This document shows, piece after piece, positions 19,040 to 29,598 of a stretch of DNA of 55,558 bases. Positions within the stretch are counted from its first letter, which is position 1. Each line of letters opens with the position of its first letter. The stretch comes from Saprospiraceae bacterium. GTDB taxonomy: Bacteria; Bacteroidota; Bacteroidia; Chitinophagales; Saprospiraceae. The translations under genes were made by a program, and so were the position numbers. The DNA is taken from the NCBI GenBank assembly GCA_016710625.1, contig JADJVK010000030.1:1-55558 (forward strand), in the 5' to 3' direction. Below the pieces are notes generated by a model, which ran no database searches, was not told where the DNA came from, and saw nothing but the letters and a program-made list of their open reading frames with translations.

Positions 19040-19069
19040 AAGCTATCCTCTTTTTGAGGGTAGCTTTTT
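19040..19069. terminator. Bidirectional terminator between DUF1501 and caspase-like gene
   Basis: The stem AAGCTATCCTC (19040-19050) pairs with GAGGGTAGCTT (19056-19066) with one G-T pair and a five-T loop, followed by TTTTT on the plus strand. The hairpin overlaps the last codons and stop (19043) of the minus-strand gene, so it serves the plus strand best and may also end the minus-strand transcript. Confidence 0.7.
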
Positions 19070-20003
19070 CTTTTCCTCTACTTCCGTATTTGGATTTTCC
19101 ACATAATTCCAATACATGCAAGGCTTAAAACTTAAAATAACATTGGTATTATAAATTCCAGACCGATATAATGTAGTTTGTTGTGATTCAAATAATCTTG
19201 CTGGAATTTTATCGTAATTTTTCCCTTCCAACAATAAATCAATGAATTTAATTGATGTGGCAGCAGTTGAAAACAAGGAAATCAATGATTTTGTTAATAG
19301 AATATCAGTATTTGATATAACTTTATTTGGCAAAAGTTCACTTTCTAATTCGTCTTGATAATATTTAGTATTACAGGCATTAAAAAACCAAAATCTAGGA
19401 TGATTTGCAAAACTCGTATCCTTCAATTTCTCTAAATCATTTTCTCCCACTTTTACAATCGTATATGATTTATCTCCAGGTAATTTCAATTTATTATCTT
19501 TATGTAATTTAGAGTTATCACCAATTACAAAATTGCCATCCATTTCATTAATATCATCAAAATCGGGACCGAGCCCTCTCCTACCATGACCTTGATAGAT
19601 AAAAATTTCGGATTTGCAAATTCCATTTATCAATTCATTTTTTCGCTTTAATACTCGGACTTATTAATTTTATTTTTAATTTAATCAATCTTGAAGTATC
19701 ATTATTGTTTTTTGTTACATAATTCAACCATCTTTCTTTTTCAAAAATCAATTCAGTTGTATCTTTTGTGGTTTTCTTAACATACTGGTTATTAATAAAA
19801 TATGATTTAAAATAATTCATATTTATATTATGCAAATAGTCTAGAGAGCCATCTTTTTGTCGCTGTTTTTCCTCAATATAACCTTGAGCTATTGTAATCT
19901 CTACCAAACCATCTTCTATTATTTTTAAAAATTTCGCATTAGATGGTTGAGCAAATAATGGAACAGCAATTTGGCAAAGAATAATTAAAAATATATTTCG
20001 CAT
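19043..20003 (-). CDS. Secreted caspase/CHAT-like Cys-His protein, one frame change
   Basis: Two open pieces, 20003-19635 and 19633-19043 on the minus strand, join if one A is removed from the A6 run near 19637-19642, giving KAKNELINGICKSEIFIYQ across the joint and 319 residues in total. Residues 1-19 are a signal peptide (MRNIFLIILCQIAVPLFAQ). The second half shows the two signatures of the caspase-hemoglobinase fold: a strand ending in His-Gly, IFIYQGHG with His139, and a strand ending in Cys, FWFFNACNT with Cys210, about 70 residues later. Spacing and order fit CHAT or C14-type peptidases. The remaining C-terminus (~240-319) has no motif I know. A periplasmic caspase-like protein standing alone is unusual; target and activation are unknown, and it could be an inactive homologue. 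Confidence 0.65.
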
Positions 20004-20115
20004 TATTAAAGAAATTAATATAAATCTATTTCTGGGTCAAAAATATTAAAACAATTATAACTATTTAAAACAAATTTTTCCTAAAGTTGTATCTTTATCG
20101 CATTATTTCAATTTT

Positions 20116-21990
20116 ATGAAGCATTCTCGTTTTATTTTTTTATTGATAACACAGTTTATCCTTATTTCGTTTGTTACTGCACAAAATTATCGATGGCAGC
20201 AATCCGTCAGCTATAAAATTAATTTTGATTTAAATAACGAAAATCACCATTTTGCTGGTGATGAAGAGTTATTATACACGAACAATTCGCCAGATACGCT
20301 AAAAAAATTATTTTTTCATTTATATTTAAATGCTTTTCAGCCAAATAGCGTTATGGATGTTAGGAGTAGATGGATAGCAGATCCTGACGGAAGAGTGAAA
20401 GACAGAATTTCAAAATTGAAGCCTGATGAAATTGGGATACAAAGCATTAAAACATTAAGAGTCAATGGGAAAAAGCAAGACTTTATAATTGAAGGAACGA
20501 TTCTCGAAGTAAGTCTTAGCAGCCCAATCTTACCTAATAAAGTTACAAAAATCAACTTAGATTTTGAAGGGCAAGTTCCTGTTCAAATCAGAAGAACTGG
20601 TAGAAATAATGCTGAAGGAATCGACTATTCTATGTCTCAATGGTATCCAAAGCTATGTGAATATGACGAACAAGGTTGGCACTCCAACCCATATGTAGCT
20701 AGGGAATTTTATGGGGTTTGGGGAAATTTTGAAGTAAAAATCAATATTGATAAAAAATATATTTTAGCTGCTACAGGATATTTACAAAATCCAAAAGAAG
20801 TTGGTTTTGATGATCCAAATCGCCTTCAATCCATCAAAAAAGATAAAATAGAATGGATTTATAAAGCAGAAAATGTGCATGATTTTACATGGGCTGCTGA
20901 TCCAGAATTCACTCATACTGAACGAAAAACAAATTTTGGGACAAATTTGCATTGCTTTTTCAAAAAAACAGAGACCAATAAAGATTCTTGGGAAAAATTA
21001 CCTATGATAATGGACGAAGCAATGTCATATGCCAATCAAAAATTTGGGAAATATCCTTATAAAGATTACTCATTTGTTCAAGCTGGTGACGGTGGTATGG
21101 AATATATGATGCTAACCTTTGTAACTGGTGAAAGACCATTAAGTAGCTTGGTTGGTGTTTGTGCCCATGAAATGATGCATAGTTGGTATCAAGGTCAATT
21201 AGCTAGCAATGAAAGCTTGTATCCTTGGATGGACGAAGGATTTACAGATTATGCAGAGACTAGTATAATGGAACATTTAAAATCAAAAAAAATAATTGAA
21301 GGGGAGGTTGAAAAATATCCTTATGATGGATCAATTTCAACTTATATCAAGTTAGCCAAAAGTGGAAAAGAAGAACCCATGACGACACATAGTGATCATT
21401 ATCAAACCAATTTTGCCTATAGTATCGCATCCTATGTCAAAGGTGACTTATTCCTACATCAATTGAATTACCTTATTGGAAATCAACCATTTAATAGTGG
21501 ACTTATAAGATATTTTAATGAATGGAAAGGTCATCATCCCAATCCAAATGATTGTATTCGAGTTTTCGAAAAAGAATCGAATCTAGAATTAGATTGGTAT
21601 AAAGAATGTTGGGTAAATTCAACTTATTCAATTGATTATTACTTAAAAAATGTACAATATCACGAAAGAAAAGAAACTAAAATACAACTTGAAAGATTAG
21701 GAAAAATGCCAATGCCATTGGATATCCAAATTACTTTAAAAGATAGCACAAAAATTATGTATCATATTCCTTTAGATTTAATGAGAGGTACAAAACATTT
21801 TGACAAATCAGAAAAATACGAAGTAGCAAAAGATTGGCAATGGACTGATACAAAATATGATTTAATTATACCTTATAGATTTAAACATATTGTAAAAATT
21901 GAAATTGACCCATATCATGGAATGGCTGAAACCAATAGAGAAAATAATGTACTAGTTACAATTCATGATAATGATGATTCAAAAGATTAA
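20116..21990 (+). CDS. M1 family metallopeptidase (gluzincin aminopeptidase)
   Basis: A 624-residue zinc aminopeptidase with a signal peptide ending ISFVTAQ (~22), so exported to the periplasm or outer membrane. The zinc site is HEMMH at 351-355 with Glu374 in WMDEGFTDYAE, exactly the HExxH-x18-E spacing. The substrate motif GAMEN of the family is replaced by GDGGMEYM near 324-331. The N-terminal beta domain (~25-200) is typical. Unlike classical aminopeptidase N it lacks the long helical C-terminal domain, and ends in a small beta domain rich in Lys and Asp, as in many Bacteroidota M1 proteins. It opens a tight cluster: purM begins 4 bases after its stop. Confidence 0.93.
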   Translation: MKHSRFIFLLITQFILISFVTAQNYRWQQSVSYKINFDLNNENHHFAGDEELLYTNNSPDTLKKLFFHLYLNAFQPNSVMDVRSRWIADPDGRVKDRISKLKPDEIGIQSIKTLRVNGKKQDFIIEGTILEVSLSSPILPNKVTKINLDFEGQVPVQIRRTGRNNAEGIDYSMSQWYPKLCEYDEQGWHSNPYVAREFYGVWGNFEVKINIDKKYILAATGYLQNPKEVGFDDPNRLQSIKKDKIEWIYKAENVHDFTWAADPEFTHTERKTNFGTNLHCFFKKTETNKDSWEKLPMIMDEAMSYANQKFGKYPYKDYSFVQAGDGGMEYMMLTFVTGERPLSSLVGVCAHEMMHSWYQGQLASNESLYPWMDEGFTDYAETSIMEHLKSKKIIEGEVEKYPYDGSISTYIKLAKSGKEEPMTTHSDHYQTNFAYSIASYVKGDLFLHQLNYLIGNQPFNSGLIRYFNEWKGHHPNPNDCIRVFEKESNLELDWYKECWVNSTYSIDYYLKNVQYHERKETKIQLERLGKMPMPLDIQITLKDSTKIMYHIPLDLMRGTKHFDKSEKYEVAKDWQWTDTKYDLIIPYRFKHIVKIEIDPYHGMAETNRENNVLVTIHDNDDSKD

Positions 21991-21994
21991 ATAA

Positions 21995-23179
21995 ATGAAT
22001 TCAAAAGAAGATAGATATAGTCAAAGAGGGGTCTCATCGGATAAAAAAGAAGTGCATCAAGCAATAAAAAACCTAGATAAAGGCTTGTTTTCCAATGCCT
22101 TTTGCAAGATAATGCCCGATGTGGTTGCTCATGATGCTGACTATTGTAATATAATGCATGCAGATACCGCTGGCACTAAAACGAGTCTTGCATATCTATA
22201 TTGGAAAGAAACTGGAGATTTGAGTGTTTGGGAAGGAGTCGTTCAAGATTCCATAGTTATGAATCTTGACGATATGGCTTGTGTTGGTTGTGTGGATAAT
22301 ATTTTATTATCTTCCACCATTGGTAGAAATAAATTTTATATTAATGGAACAGTCATTAAAACGATCATTAATGCTAGTAATAAACTAAAATCTGAGCTTG
22401 AAAAATATGGAGTAAATCTACATTTAACTGGTGGAGAAACGGCAGATGTGAATGATATTGTCAGGACTATTGATATTGGCTTCACAGCTTTTGCCAGATT
22501 GAAAAAAGCTACAGTTATTGAAAATAAGATTAAACCAGGAAATGTAATTGTTGGATTGGCTAGTTTTGGCAAAGCTAGTTATGAAACGGAATATAATAGT
22601 GGTATAGGTAGCAATGGATTGACTTCTGCAAAACATGACGTTTTATCAAAATATTATGCCACAAAATATCCAGAATCTTACGATAGTGCTAATTTAAAAG
22701 ATAACATTGCTTTTACAGGCACCAAGAAAGTTACAGACACTTTAACAATTGATAATCAAGAGATTTCAATCGGAAAATTATTATTATCACCAACTAGAAC
22801 CTTTTTGCCACTGATGAAGGAAATATTGAATTTAGACTTAGAAAAAATTCATGGAATAATTCATTGTACTGGAGGTGGGCAAACGAAGGTTTTAAAATTT
22901 TCAGAAAAGGTACATATTATAAAAGATAATTTGTTTGAGACACCTCCAATTTTCCAACTTATACAATCAGAATCTGGTGCAAGTTGGGAAGAAATGTACC
23001 GAGTTTTTAACATGGGGAATCGGATGGAATTTTATGTTGATACTGATTTAGCTACAGAAATTATTAAAATTGCAACTCAATTTAATATTGAAGCAAAAAT
23101 AGTAGGAAGAGTAGAAGCATCCGAACAAAATGAATTGACTATTATTAGTAATCATGGAAAATTTCAATATCAAAATTAA
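21995..23179 (+). CDS. purM: Phosphoribosylformylglycinamidine cyclo-ligase (AIR synthase)
   Basis: Catalyses the ATP-dependent closure of FGAM to AIR, step five of purine synthesis. The 394 residues have the Bacteroidota-type PurM layout, longer than the ~345 residues of E. coli. Signature parts are HADTAGTKTSLAYLYW near 49-64, the metal-binding NLDDMACVGCVDN near 90-102, LTGGETADVNDI near 147-158, and the glycine-rich CTGGGQTKVLKF near 291-302 (usual form GGGxxxNxxR in proteobacteria), followed by FNMGNRMEFYVD. Start ATG 21995 follows the M1 stop by 4 bases and the next gene starts 3 bases after its own stop, so these genes probably share one transcript. Confidence 0.93.
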   Translation: MNSKEDRYSQRGVSSDKKEVHQAIKNLDKGLFSNAFCKIMPDVVAHDADYCNIMHADTAGTKTSLAYLYWKETGDLSVWEGVVQDSIVMNLDDMACVGCVDNILLSSTIGRNKFYINGTVIKTIINASNKLKSELEKYGVNLHLTGGETADVNDIVRTIDIGFTAFARLKKATVIENKIKPGNVIVGLASFGKASYETEYNSGIGSNGLTSAKHDVLSKYYATKYPESYDSANLKDNIAFTGTKKVTDTLTIDNQEISIGKLLLSPTRTFLPLMKEILNLDLEKIHGIIHCTGGGQTKVLKFSEKVHIIKDNLFETPPIFQLIQSESGASWEEMYRVFNMGNRMEFYVDTDLATEIIKIATQFNIEAKIVGRVEASEQNELTIISNHGKFQYQN

Positions 23180-23182
23180 ACT

Positions 23183-23719
23183 ATGATTGGAGTTATAACA
23201 GCAACGAATAGAATAAACTCTATAACTAAAATTTTTTCAGATTTTTACTATAACAAACTAAAAGAGAACACTTTAGATGTATTACAATTTGATTTAAAAA
23301 ATCTTCCACTTGATATTCTGAATCATGATATGTATTCATCAAAAGGGATGTCGGAGGAATTAAAAGTAATACAAGATAAATATATTTATCCAGTTGATAA
23401 ATTTGTGTTTATTGTTCCAGAATACAACGGCACTTTTCCTGGCATTTTCAAGCTTTTCATTGATGCGATTTCAGTAAGAGAAAATGCTAGAAATTTTAAA
23501 GGTAAAAAAGTTGCTTTGGTAGGAATTTCTGATGGAAGAGCTGGAAATTTAAGAGGAATGGATCACATATCTACTTTCATGAACTATCTGGGAGCTAATA
23601 TTATGCCTAACCGATTACCAATATCACAAATCAATAATTTAGTCAAAGACAATCAAATTATAGATAATTTAACTATAAAAACAATTGAAAATCATATAAT
23701 TGAAATAATTAACTTTTAA
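23183..23719 (+). CDS. NADPH-dependent FMN reductase-like flavoprotein
   Basis: A 178-residue flavodoxin-fold protein of the FMN_red family. The N-terminal phosphate loop region is ITATNRINSITKI (weaker than the usual GSxRxxS). The flavin-binding signature VPEYNGTFPGIFKLFIDAIS at about 93-112 is nearly perfect for the family, as is KKVALVGISDGRAGNLRGMDHI at 125-146 (seen in two overlapping stretches). Such proteins reduce FMN, quinones or azo dyes with NAD(P)H. It sits in the cytoplasm between purM and tpiA with gaps of 3 and 11 bases. The physiological substrate cannot be told. Confidence 0.88.
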   Translation: MIGVITATNRINSITKIFSDFYYNKLKENTLDVLQFDLKNLPLDILNHDMYSSKGMSEELKVIQDKYIYPVDKFVFIVPEYNGTFPGIFKLFIDAISVRENARNFKGKKVALVGISDGRAGNLRGMDHISTFMNYLGANIMPNRLPISQINNLVKDNQIIDNLTIKTIENHIIEIINF

Positions 23720-23730
23720 CTTTTTATCAA

Positions 23731-24486
23731 ATGAGTGCAAAAAAAATTGTTGCGGGAAATTGGAAAATGAATAAAACACTAAATGATGGTTTATCATTAA
23801 TATCTTCAGTAATTGAGAGTGACCTTCCTTCAGATGTTTTGGTAATATTTGGAACTCCTTATATACATTTAAATGAAGCTAAAAAATTAGTTGGAAATAA
23901 ACCAAATATAGGAATTGCAGCTCAAAATTGCCACCATGAAGATAAGGGAGCTTATACTGGTGAAATTTCAATTGAAATGTTGAAATCTATTGGTATTGAG
24001 TTTGTTATAGTTGGACACTCCGAAAGAAGACAATATTTTGGTGAGACAGATCAATTAGTTGGTATCAAGGTAAAAAAATGTTTAGATAATGCAATTACCC
24101 CAATTTATTGTTGTGGTGAATCATTAGAAATCAGAGAATCTGGCAATCATATTTCTTTTGTTTTGAATCAATTACAAGAAAGTTTGGGTGACTTATCCAA
24201 TGATGAAATCCAAAAAGTAGTAATTGCATACGAACCAATTTGGGCAATTGGTACTGGAAAAACTGCTAGTCCAGAAGAAGCTCAAGAAATTCATGCTGCT
24301 ATCAGAAATCATCTAAGTTCATCTTTCAATCCATCCATTGCAAATAATATTTCAATTCTATATGGAGGAAGCTGCAATGCAAAAAATGCAAACACCTTGT
24401 TTACAAAACCTGATGTGGATGGTGGATTAATAGGTGGAGCTTCATTAATTGCAGAAGACTTCCTTAAAATAATAAATTCGTATTAA
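23731..24486 (+). CDS. tpiA: Triosephosphate isomerase
   Basis: Interconverts dihydroxyacetone phosphate and glyceraldehyde 3-phosphate in glycolysis and gluconeogenesis. The 251 residues match the family length. All catalytic residues are present: Asn10 and Lys12 in AGNWKMNK, His96 in VGHSERRQYFGE, Glu168 in AYEPIWAIGTGKTA with the flexible loop 6, and the phosphate-binding YGGSCNAKN and GGLIGGASL near the C-terminus. It is the last gene of the M1-purM-FMN reductase-tpiA run, and the next gene has its own promoter-like element at 24501. No anomalies. Confidence 0.97.
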   Translation: MSAKKIVAGNWKMNKTLNDGLSLISSVIESDLPSDVLVIFGTPYIHLNEAKKLVGNKPNIGIAAQNCHHEDKGAYTGEISIEMLKSIGIEFVIVGHSERRQYFGETDQLVGIKVKKCLDNAITPIYCCGESLEIRESGNHISFVLNQLQESLGDLSNDEIQKVVIAYEPIWAIGTGKTASPEEAQEIHAAIRNHLSSSFNPSIANNISILYGGSCNAKNANTLFTKPDVDGGLIGGASLIAEDFLKIINSY

Positions 24487-24500
24487 TCGAAAAAAAACAA

Positions 24501-24508
24501 TATTTTTG
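24501..24508 (+). promoter_or_regulatory. Putative -7 element of the M36 protease; decides the start codon
   Basis: TATTTTTG is a full match to TAnnTTTG. Transcription would begin about 24514-24516, too close to the ATG at 24517, so translation more likely starts at the ATG at 24556, which also begins a classical signal peptide. Confidence 0.5.
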
Positions 24509-24555
24509 TTTTTCAAATGAATTATTTAAAAATAAAATTTCAAAATATTATTTTG

Positions 24556-27500
24556 ATGAGAAATTTATTTATCATTATTATCCTTATAACTACATCTCAA
24601 CTTTTCGGACAAAGCCGACAATTAGATTTTGCTAAGGAATATCTATCTAGCCATTTGAAGCAATTCAATTTGACAGAAAGAGATATACAAGAATTTAGGA
24701 TCAGTTCTGCTTATTTTGATGAATCAATGGGAGTTGAACATCTGTATTTACAGCAACAAATAAATGGAATTGATATTCAAAATGCAATACTTAATTTACA
24801 TATTAAGAATGGTGCAGTTTTATATTTTGGAAATAGATTTTATAACCAAGTTGTTTCAAAAGCTGCTATTTCCAAAGCAGAAATTACAGCAAATCAAGCA
24901 GTAAATCAGTGTATTAGTGATCTCGGAATTTTTAATAGAAGTAATTTACAATTATTAAAAATAGACGAAAACAAAGAATACATTTTCGACAAATCTGATT
25001 TTGCATCTCAAGACATTCATGCTAAATTGGTTTTTGTAAATAAAAATGATGTTTTGAATTTAGTTTGGGAAGTTATGATTGAACCAATTGGGCAAAGTGA
25101 TTATTGGAAATATAATGTTGATGCGGTTTCTGGTAAACTAGTTGATAAATCTTCAATAACCCTCCATTGTAACTTTGGAGTGCCAACTGTTGATGGTTGC
25201 GACGATACACCAATAAATTTTAAGACAACAAAAGCATTTGAAGAAATGCCTCCAAATGGAGATGGGGCTTCTTATGAAGTTTTCAAATTTCCTCTTGAAG
25301 CACCAACTTTTGGCAACAGAACTGTTATTACGGATCCTGCGGATCCAATCGCTTCACCTTTTGGGTGGCATGATACTTCTGGGGTTGCTGGAGCTGAATT
25401 TACAATTACTAGAGGCAATAACGTTCATGCCTATTTAGATACTGATGGAAATAACAAATCAGATGGAAATGAACCAAATGGAACTAGCTCATTAACCTTT
25501 AGATTTCCATTTACGAATACTGCTGAACCTGATAGTATCAACAAAGCAGCTGTAGTAAATCTATTCTATGTGAACAATTTCATGCACGACTTTTCCTACA
25601 AACATGGATTTGATGAAGTGTCAGGAAATTTCCAACAAAACAATTATGGCAAAGCTGGAAAAGGGAATGACTATGTTTTGGCAGAAGCACAAGACAATTC
25701 AAAAGCAGCATCACCGAGTTTGAATAATGCCAATTTTAGCACACCTGTAGATGGGCAATCAGGAAGGATGCAAATGTTTTTGTGGAACTCAACTTCCTCA
25801 AAAATATTCAAAGTAAATGAACCCATTGGAATTGATGGTTTTTACGAATCTAGTCCTGCAACTTGGGGAAAACAAGTGGATAATGTTCCTTTAACACTAG
25901 ATTTAGCTATAGCATATGACAATACAAACAACTTGTGTTGTGGTCAAATAATTGCTGATGTGAAAGACAAATTAGCTTTGGTGGATAGAGGAACATGTAC
26001 TTTTGGTGAAAAAGCACTAAATGCTCAAAAAGCTGGTGCAAAAGCTGTTTGTATTTGCAATTTTGAAGAAGCTTTGGTATCAATGGCTCCTGGGGCTGTT
26101 GGAAATTCGGTAACAATTCCAGTGCTAATGTTGAAAAAATCTGCTTGTGATAGACTAAAAGAGCAATTATTATCTGCAAAAAAAGTTACAGGAACATTGG
26201 TTTTACCGCCAGACTTGACTGGTCCAAAATTTCTTGATGGTGATTTTGACAATGGAATTATTGCACATGAATATGCTCATGGCATTTCCAATCGTTTGAC
26301 CGGAGGTCCTGCAAATGCAAATTGCCTTGGCAATGCAGAACAAATGGGTGAAGGCTGGAGTGATTATTTTTCTTTAGTAACTACCGCTAAAAAGAGTCAA
26401 AGTGGGAAAGATGCTAAGACCGTAGGTACATTTGCCTTACGTCAAGAAGTGAATGGAACAGGAATTAGAGCCTATCCTTATTCAACAGATATGAAGGTAA
26501 ATCCAAATGTTTATGATGATATTATTGGAGCTGAAATTCATAGATTAGGTGAAATATGGACATCTTGTACTTGGGATTTATATTGGGAGTTTGTAAATCT
26601 TTATGGATTTGATGAAGATTTAATCAATGGTAATGGAGGAAATAATAAAGCGGTTAAATTAGTGATAGCTGGGATGAAATTACAGCCTTGTTCTCAGGAT
26701 TTGTTGACGGAAGAGATGGAATCATCGCTGCTGACAAATTGCTTTTTAATGGCATACATGAATGTCTGATTTGGAAAGTATTTGCAAGAAGAGGATTAGG
26801 ATTTAATGCAAATCAAGGTTCCTCAAATTCTACCGTTGATGGTATATCAGATTTCAATACAAAACCAGCTTGTATCAAAGAAATTAAAGTTGTAAAAACA
26901 GCAACTCCTTTGGTGAATGCAACTGATGAAATCAATTATACGATCAAAGTTACGAATGACAAAGATGCAGTGAGTACCAATATTCAAATAAATGACAATA
27001 TCCCTGTTGGTACAACTTATGTAGCTGGCTTTGGTTCAACACCTACCAGTGTTAGTGGCAATACTATTTCATTCAAAATTGCACAATTGGGTGTAAATGA
27101 ATCTGCTACAATAAATTACAAAGTAATTACAAACAGCAATAAATCTATCCGAACATTCTTTGATGACATGGAAAAGGGACAAGATAATTGGGAATTTAAT
27201 TCGTTAAACGATAGTTTAGGTGTCTTTGAAATTCAACAAACAGAAAAGAAAAGTGGAAATTTTGCATGGAGAGCTCCAAATTTAAAAACAGCTCAAGATC
27301 AAATTTTACAGTTTTTCCCTGACATTCAAGTTCCTTCTACAAATCCAGTGATGAGTTTTTGGCATCTTTATAATACGGATGCAGGTTTTGATGGTGGATT
27401 TATTCAAATCAGTACTGATGGAGGCACAAAATGGACTGATTTAGGTACTAATATTTTTAGAAATAATTATAGAGGAAAAATCAATTATTCCACTTTTGGA

Positions 27501-28037
27501 ATTCCAAATATTGCTGCTTGGTGGGGAAATAGTAATGGATGGATTCAAACATTTGTTGATTTAAGTGCTTATGTAGGACAAAAAGTGAACATTCGTTTCC
27601 GTTTTGGTTCAAATAATGGAACTGGTGGTTATGGCTGGTTCATTGATGATGTAGAATTATTCGAGATGCTCAACTATAATTCTGAAGTTTGTGTAACAAC
27701 TGCTGAAGGAGATAAAGTTTGTACGATTGTTCCTGAAAAAGGAACCATAGTAAAACCTGGTCTTAATACTGATATTAAGGATCTTGAAAATTCATCAACT
27801 ATTGCAATTTATCCAAATCCAACTGGTAGTTTTATTAATATTGAGCTCCCTACGGCATCTAATAATGATTTGAATATCAATATCTTGGATTTAAATGGAA
27901 GAACAGTATTAACAAAGTCATTCATTAGAAATCAACAATTAATTCCTTTGGATGTCAGTATGTTACCTGCTGGATGTTATTTTGTGAAAGTAAAATTAAA
28001 TGATAGTATCTTGGTAAATAAATTTATTAAGAACTAG
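24556..28037 (+). CDS. M36 (fungalysin-like) metallopeptidase with PA domain and T9SS type A sorting domain, one frame change
   Basis: Open as 24517-26769 and 26688-28037. Adding one C at about 26694 restores the family text PCSPGFVDGRDGIIAAD and one 1160-residue protein. The chosen start ATG 24556 gives MRNLFIIIILITTSQLFGQ. Order: FTP/PepSY-like propeptide (~20-190); M36 domain with VNLFYVNNFMHDFSYKHGFD near 335; an inserted protease-associated domain (~420-550, DRGTCTFGEKALNAQKAGAK); zinc site HEYAHGISNRLTGG near 570 and the EQMGEGWSDYFSL glutamate helix; a DUF11-like segment (~780-850); a jelly-roll/CUB-like domain (~860-1030); and a sorting domain (IAIYPNPTGSFINIE, LNGRTVLTKSF, LPAGCYFVKVKLND). 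Secreted endopeptidase, probably nutrient acquisition. Confidence 0.9.
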
Positions 28038-28057
28038 TTTTTATAATTTTGTTTTTA

Positions 28058-28097
28058 ACAAAAGCACTTTAAGAAATTAGAGTGCTTTTGTTTTTTT
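28058..28097 (+). terminator. Terminator after the M36 protease
   Basis: An 11-bp perfect stem ACAAAAGCACT (28058-28068) and AGTGCTTTTGT (28081-28091), with a 12-base loop, is followed by TTTTTT. Confidence 0.85.
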
Positions 28098-28196
28098 AGA
28101 CCTACGAAAAAACTTTTTATTTTTAATTACCAAAAAATATGTTTAATTTGCATCGAAATTTTATTAGTAAATTTTAATACATGGATTCCAGTAGTA

Positions 28197-29144
28197 ATGA
28201 TCAACTTTTACACCACTACCAACAACAAATTGGAGCAGTTGGAAAGTTTGCAAACTTTTTGCTGGATTAATGTTACACCTCCAATTTCTCCTGATGAAAT
28301 AGAATATTTGTCAGATACACTTCAAATTCCTCATGATTTTTTTACTGACCCCTTGGATATCGACGAAAGAGCTCGTTACGAAAAAGAGGACGACATAAAG
28401 CTTATCGTCATTAACACTCCAGTTTTGAATGATGGTTATCGAAATGATGAAGCAATATTCATTACTATTCCTATTGGTTTGATTTTAGTCAATGATCACG
28501 TAATCACCATTACAAATTCTGACAATACAATTATTGAATTATTTATTGACAATAAAGTCAAAAACGTAAATGTTACAGATGTAAGTCTGTTCATCCTTCA
28601 AATTTTCGAGCAAAATGTGTTTCGATTTCTTTCTTGCCTTAAAAAGTTGAATCTGAAAAGGAACTTACTAGAAAAAGAATTATATGATTCGAGTAGAAAT
28701 CAGGATTTGCAACAATTATTAAGTATTCAAAAAAGCTTGATCTATTTTGTGAATTCTTTAAGTGCAAATGAGTTGTTGAAAATGAAAATAAAAAGAACTG
28801 ATTTGCTCAGCTTGAAAGACAATGAATTTAAATATGACTTGTTTGAAGATTTGATTATTGATAATAGTCAGGCTTTAGAAATGTCAAAAATATATTCCAA
28901 TATACTAAGTAGTACAATGGAGACTCATTCCTCTATTATTTCGAATAATTTAGGGATGATCATGCAACGACTAACATTGATAACCATCATATTAATGGTT
29001 CCAACAGTTATCGCTAGCTTTTTTGGGATGAATGTTCCCGTTCCAATGAGTGAAAACAACTATTCATTTTTATATATTTTCTTAGGCTCCATTCTTATGA
29101 GTGTTGCACTTGCATTTTTCTTCCGTAGAAAAAGATTACTATAA
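28197..29144 (+). CDS. corA: CorA-family divalent metal ion transporter
   Basis: A 315-residue membrane transporter for Mg2+ (or Co2+/Ni2+). The N-terminal two thirds are the cytoplasmic alpha/beta funnel (CWINVTPPISPDEIEYLSD near 22-40, DERARYEKEDDIKLIVINTP near 57-76). Two C-terminal helices (~254-275 and 288-308) flank the hallmark GMN motif in ASFFGMNVPVPMSE, and the basic tail is FFRRKRLL. Size and layout are normal. The chosen start is ATG 28197; an ATG at 28181 is out of frame. It stands alone between a terminator and a 454-base gap. Confidence 0.92.
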   Translation: MINFYTTTNNKLEQLESLQTFCWINVTPPISPDEIEYLSDTLQIPHDFFTDPLDIDERARYEKEDDIKLIVINTPVLNDGYRNDEAIFITIPIGLILVNDHVITITNSDNTIIELFIDNKVKNVNVTDVSLFILQIFEQNVFRFLSCLKKLNLKRNLLEKELYDSSRNQDLQQLLSIQKSLIYFVNSLSANELLKMKIKRTDLLSLKDNEFKYDLFEDLIIDNSQALEMSKIYSNILSSTMETHSSIISNNLGMIMQRLTLITIILMVPTVIASFFGMNVPVPMSENNYSFLYIFLGSILMSVALAFFFRRKRLL

Positions 29145-29598
29145 ATTTGTTTTTTTCAAATTATTTTTTTTATTCATATGAATGAGGTACTAATACATAT
29201 GCTTTTTTCATATATAAAAAAATTACTAACATTTCTAATAATTTTATTTGCAATATAAGTCTTTGGTACTATGTTTGTTATATATTTTATTAACATTATG
29301 TGGATAAATAAAATTCACTAAATTCGTATAAGATGAGTAACTTCGCTTCACGATTTTTTTGAATTAGAAACATAAATTACCATTCAAAATTATCAATTAC
29401 ATATTAGATTTTTTCAAAATATTATTATTCAATATTTTATAAAAAAATCTAATATTAAACAGGAAAATATTATAAAAATAGTTCATACCAAATTTTATTT
29501 TTGATATTTACTATTTTGATTTTACTTTCTTTCTTTGAGAAGAACAACTAGCTTTTTTTATACCAAAATTTTTTTCAAAAAAAGTAACATCTTTTGCA
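29145..29598. other. 454-base AT-rich intergenic region upstream of nrdB
   Basis: I see no ORF of note on either strand. A perfect 12-base palindrome ATTCATATGAAT lies at 29172-29183 and a -7-like TATTTTTG at 29496-29503, about 95 bases before nrdB. No NrdR-type box pair was recognised by eye. The length suggests a regulated leader or promoter region for ribonucleotide reductase, but this is inference. Confidence 0.45.
29496..29503 (+). promoter_or_regulatory. Putative -7 element of nrdB
   Basis: TATTTTTG matches TAnnTTTG. The upstream -33 box is not clear in this very AT-rich stretch, where chance matches are common. Confidence 0.3.

Noticed and set aside
24517..24555. ATG 24517 as start of the M36 protease
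   Set aside because: It is only 8 bases after the -7-like element and adds 13 residues before a perfect signal peptide.
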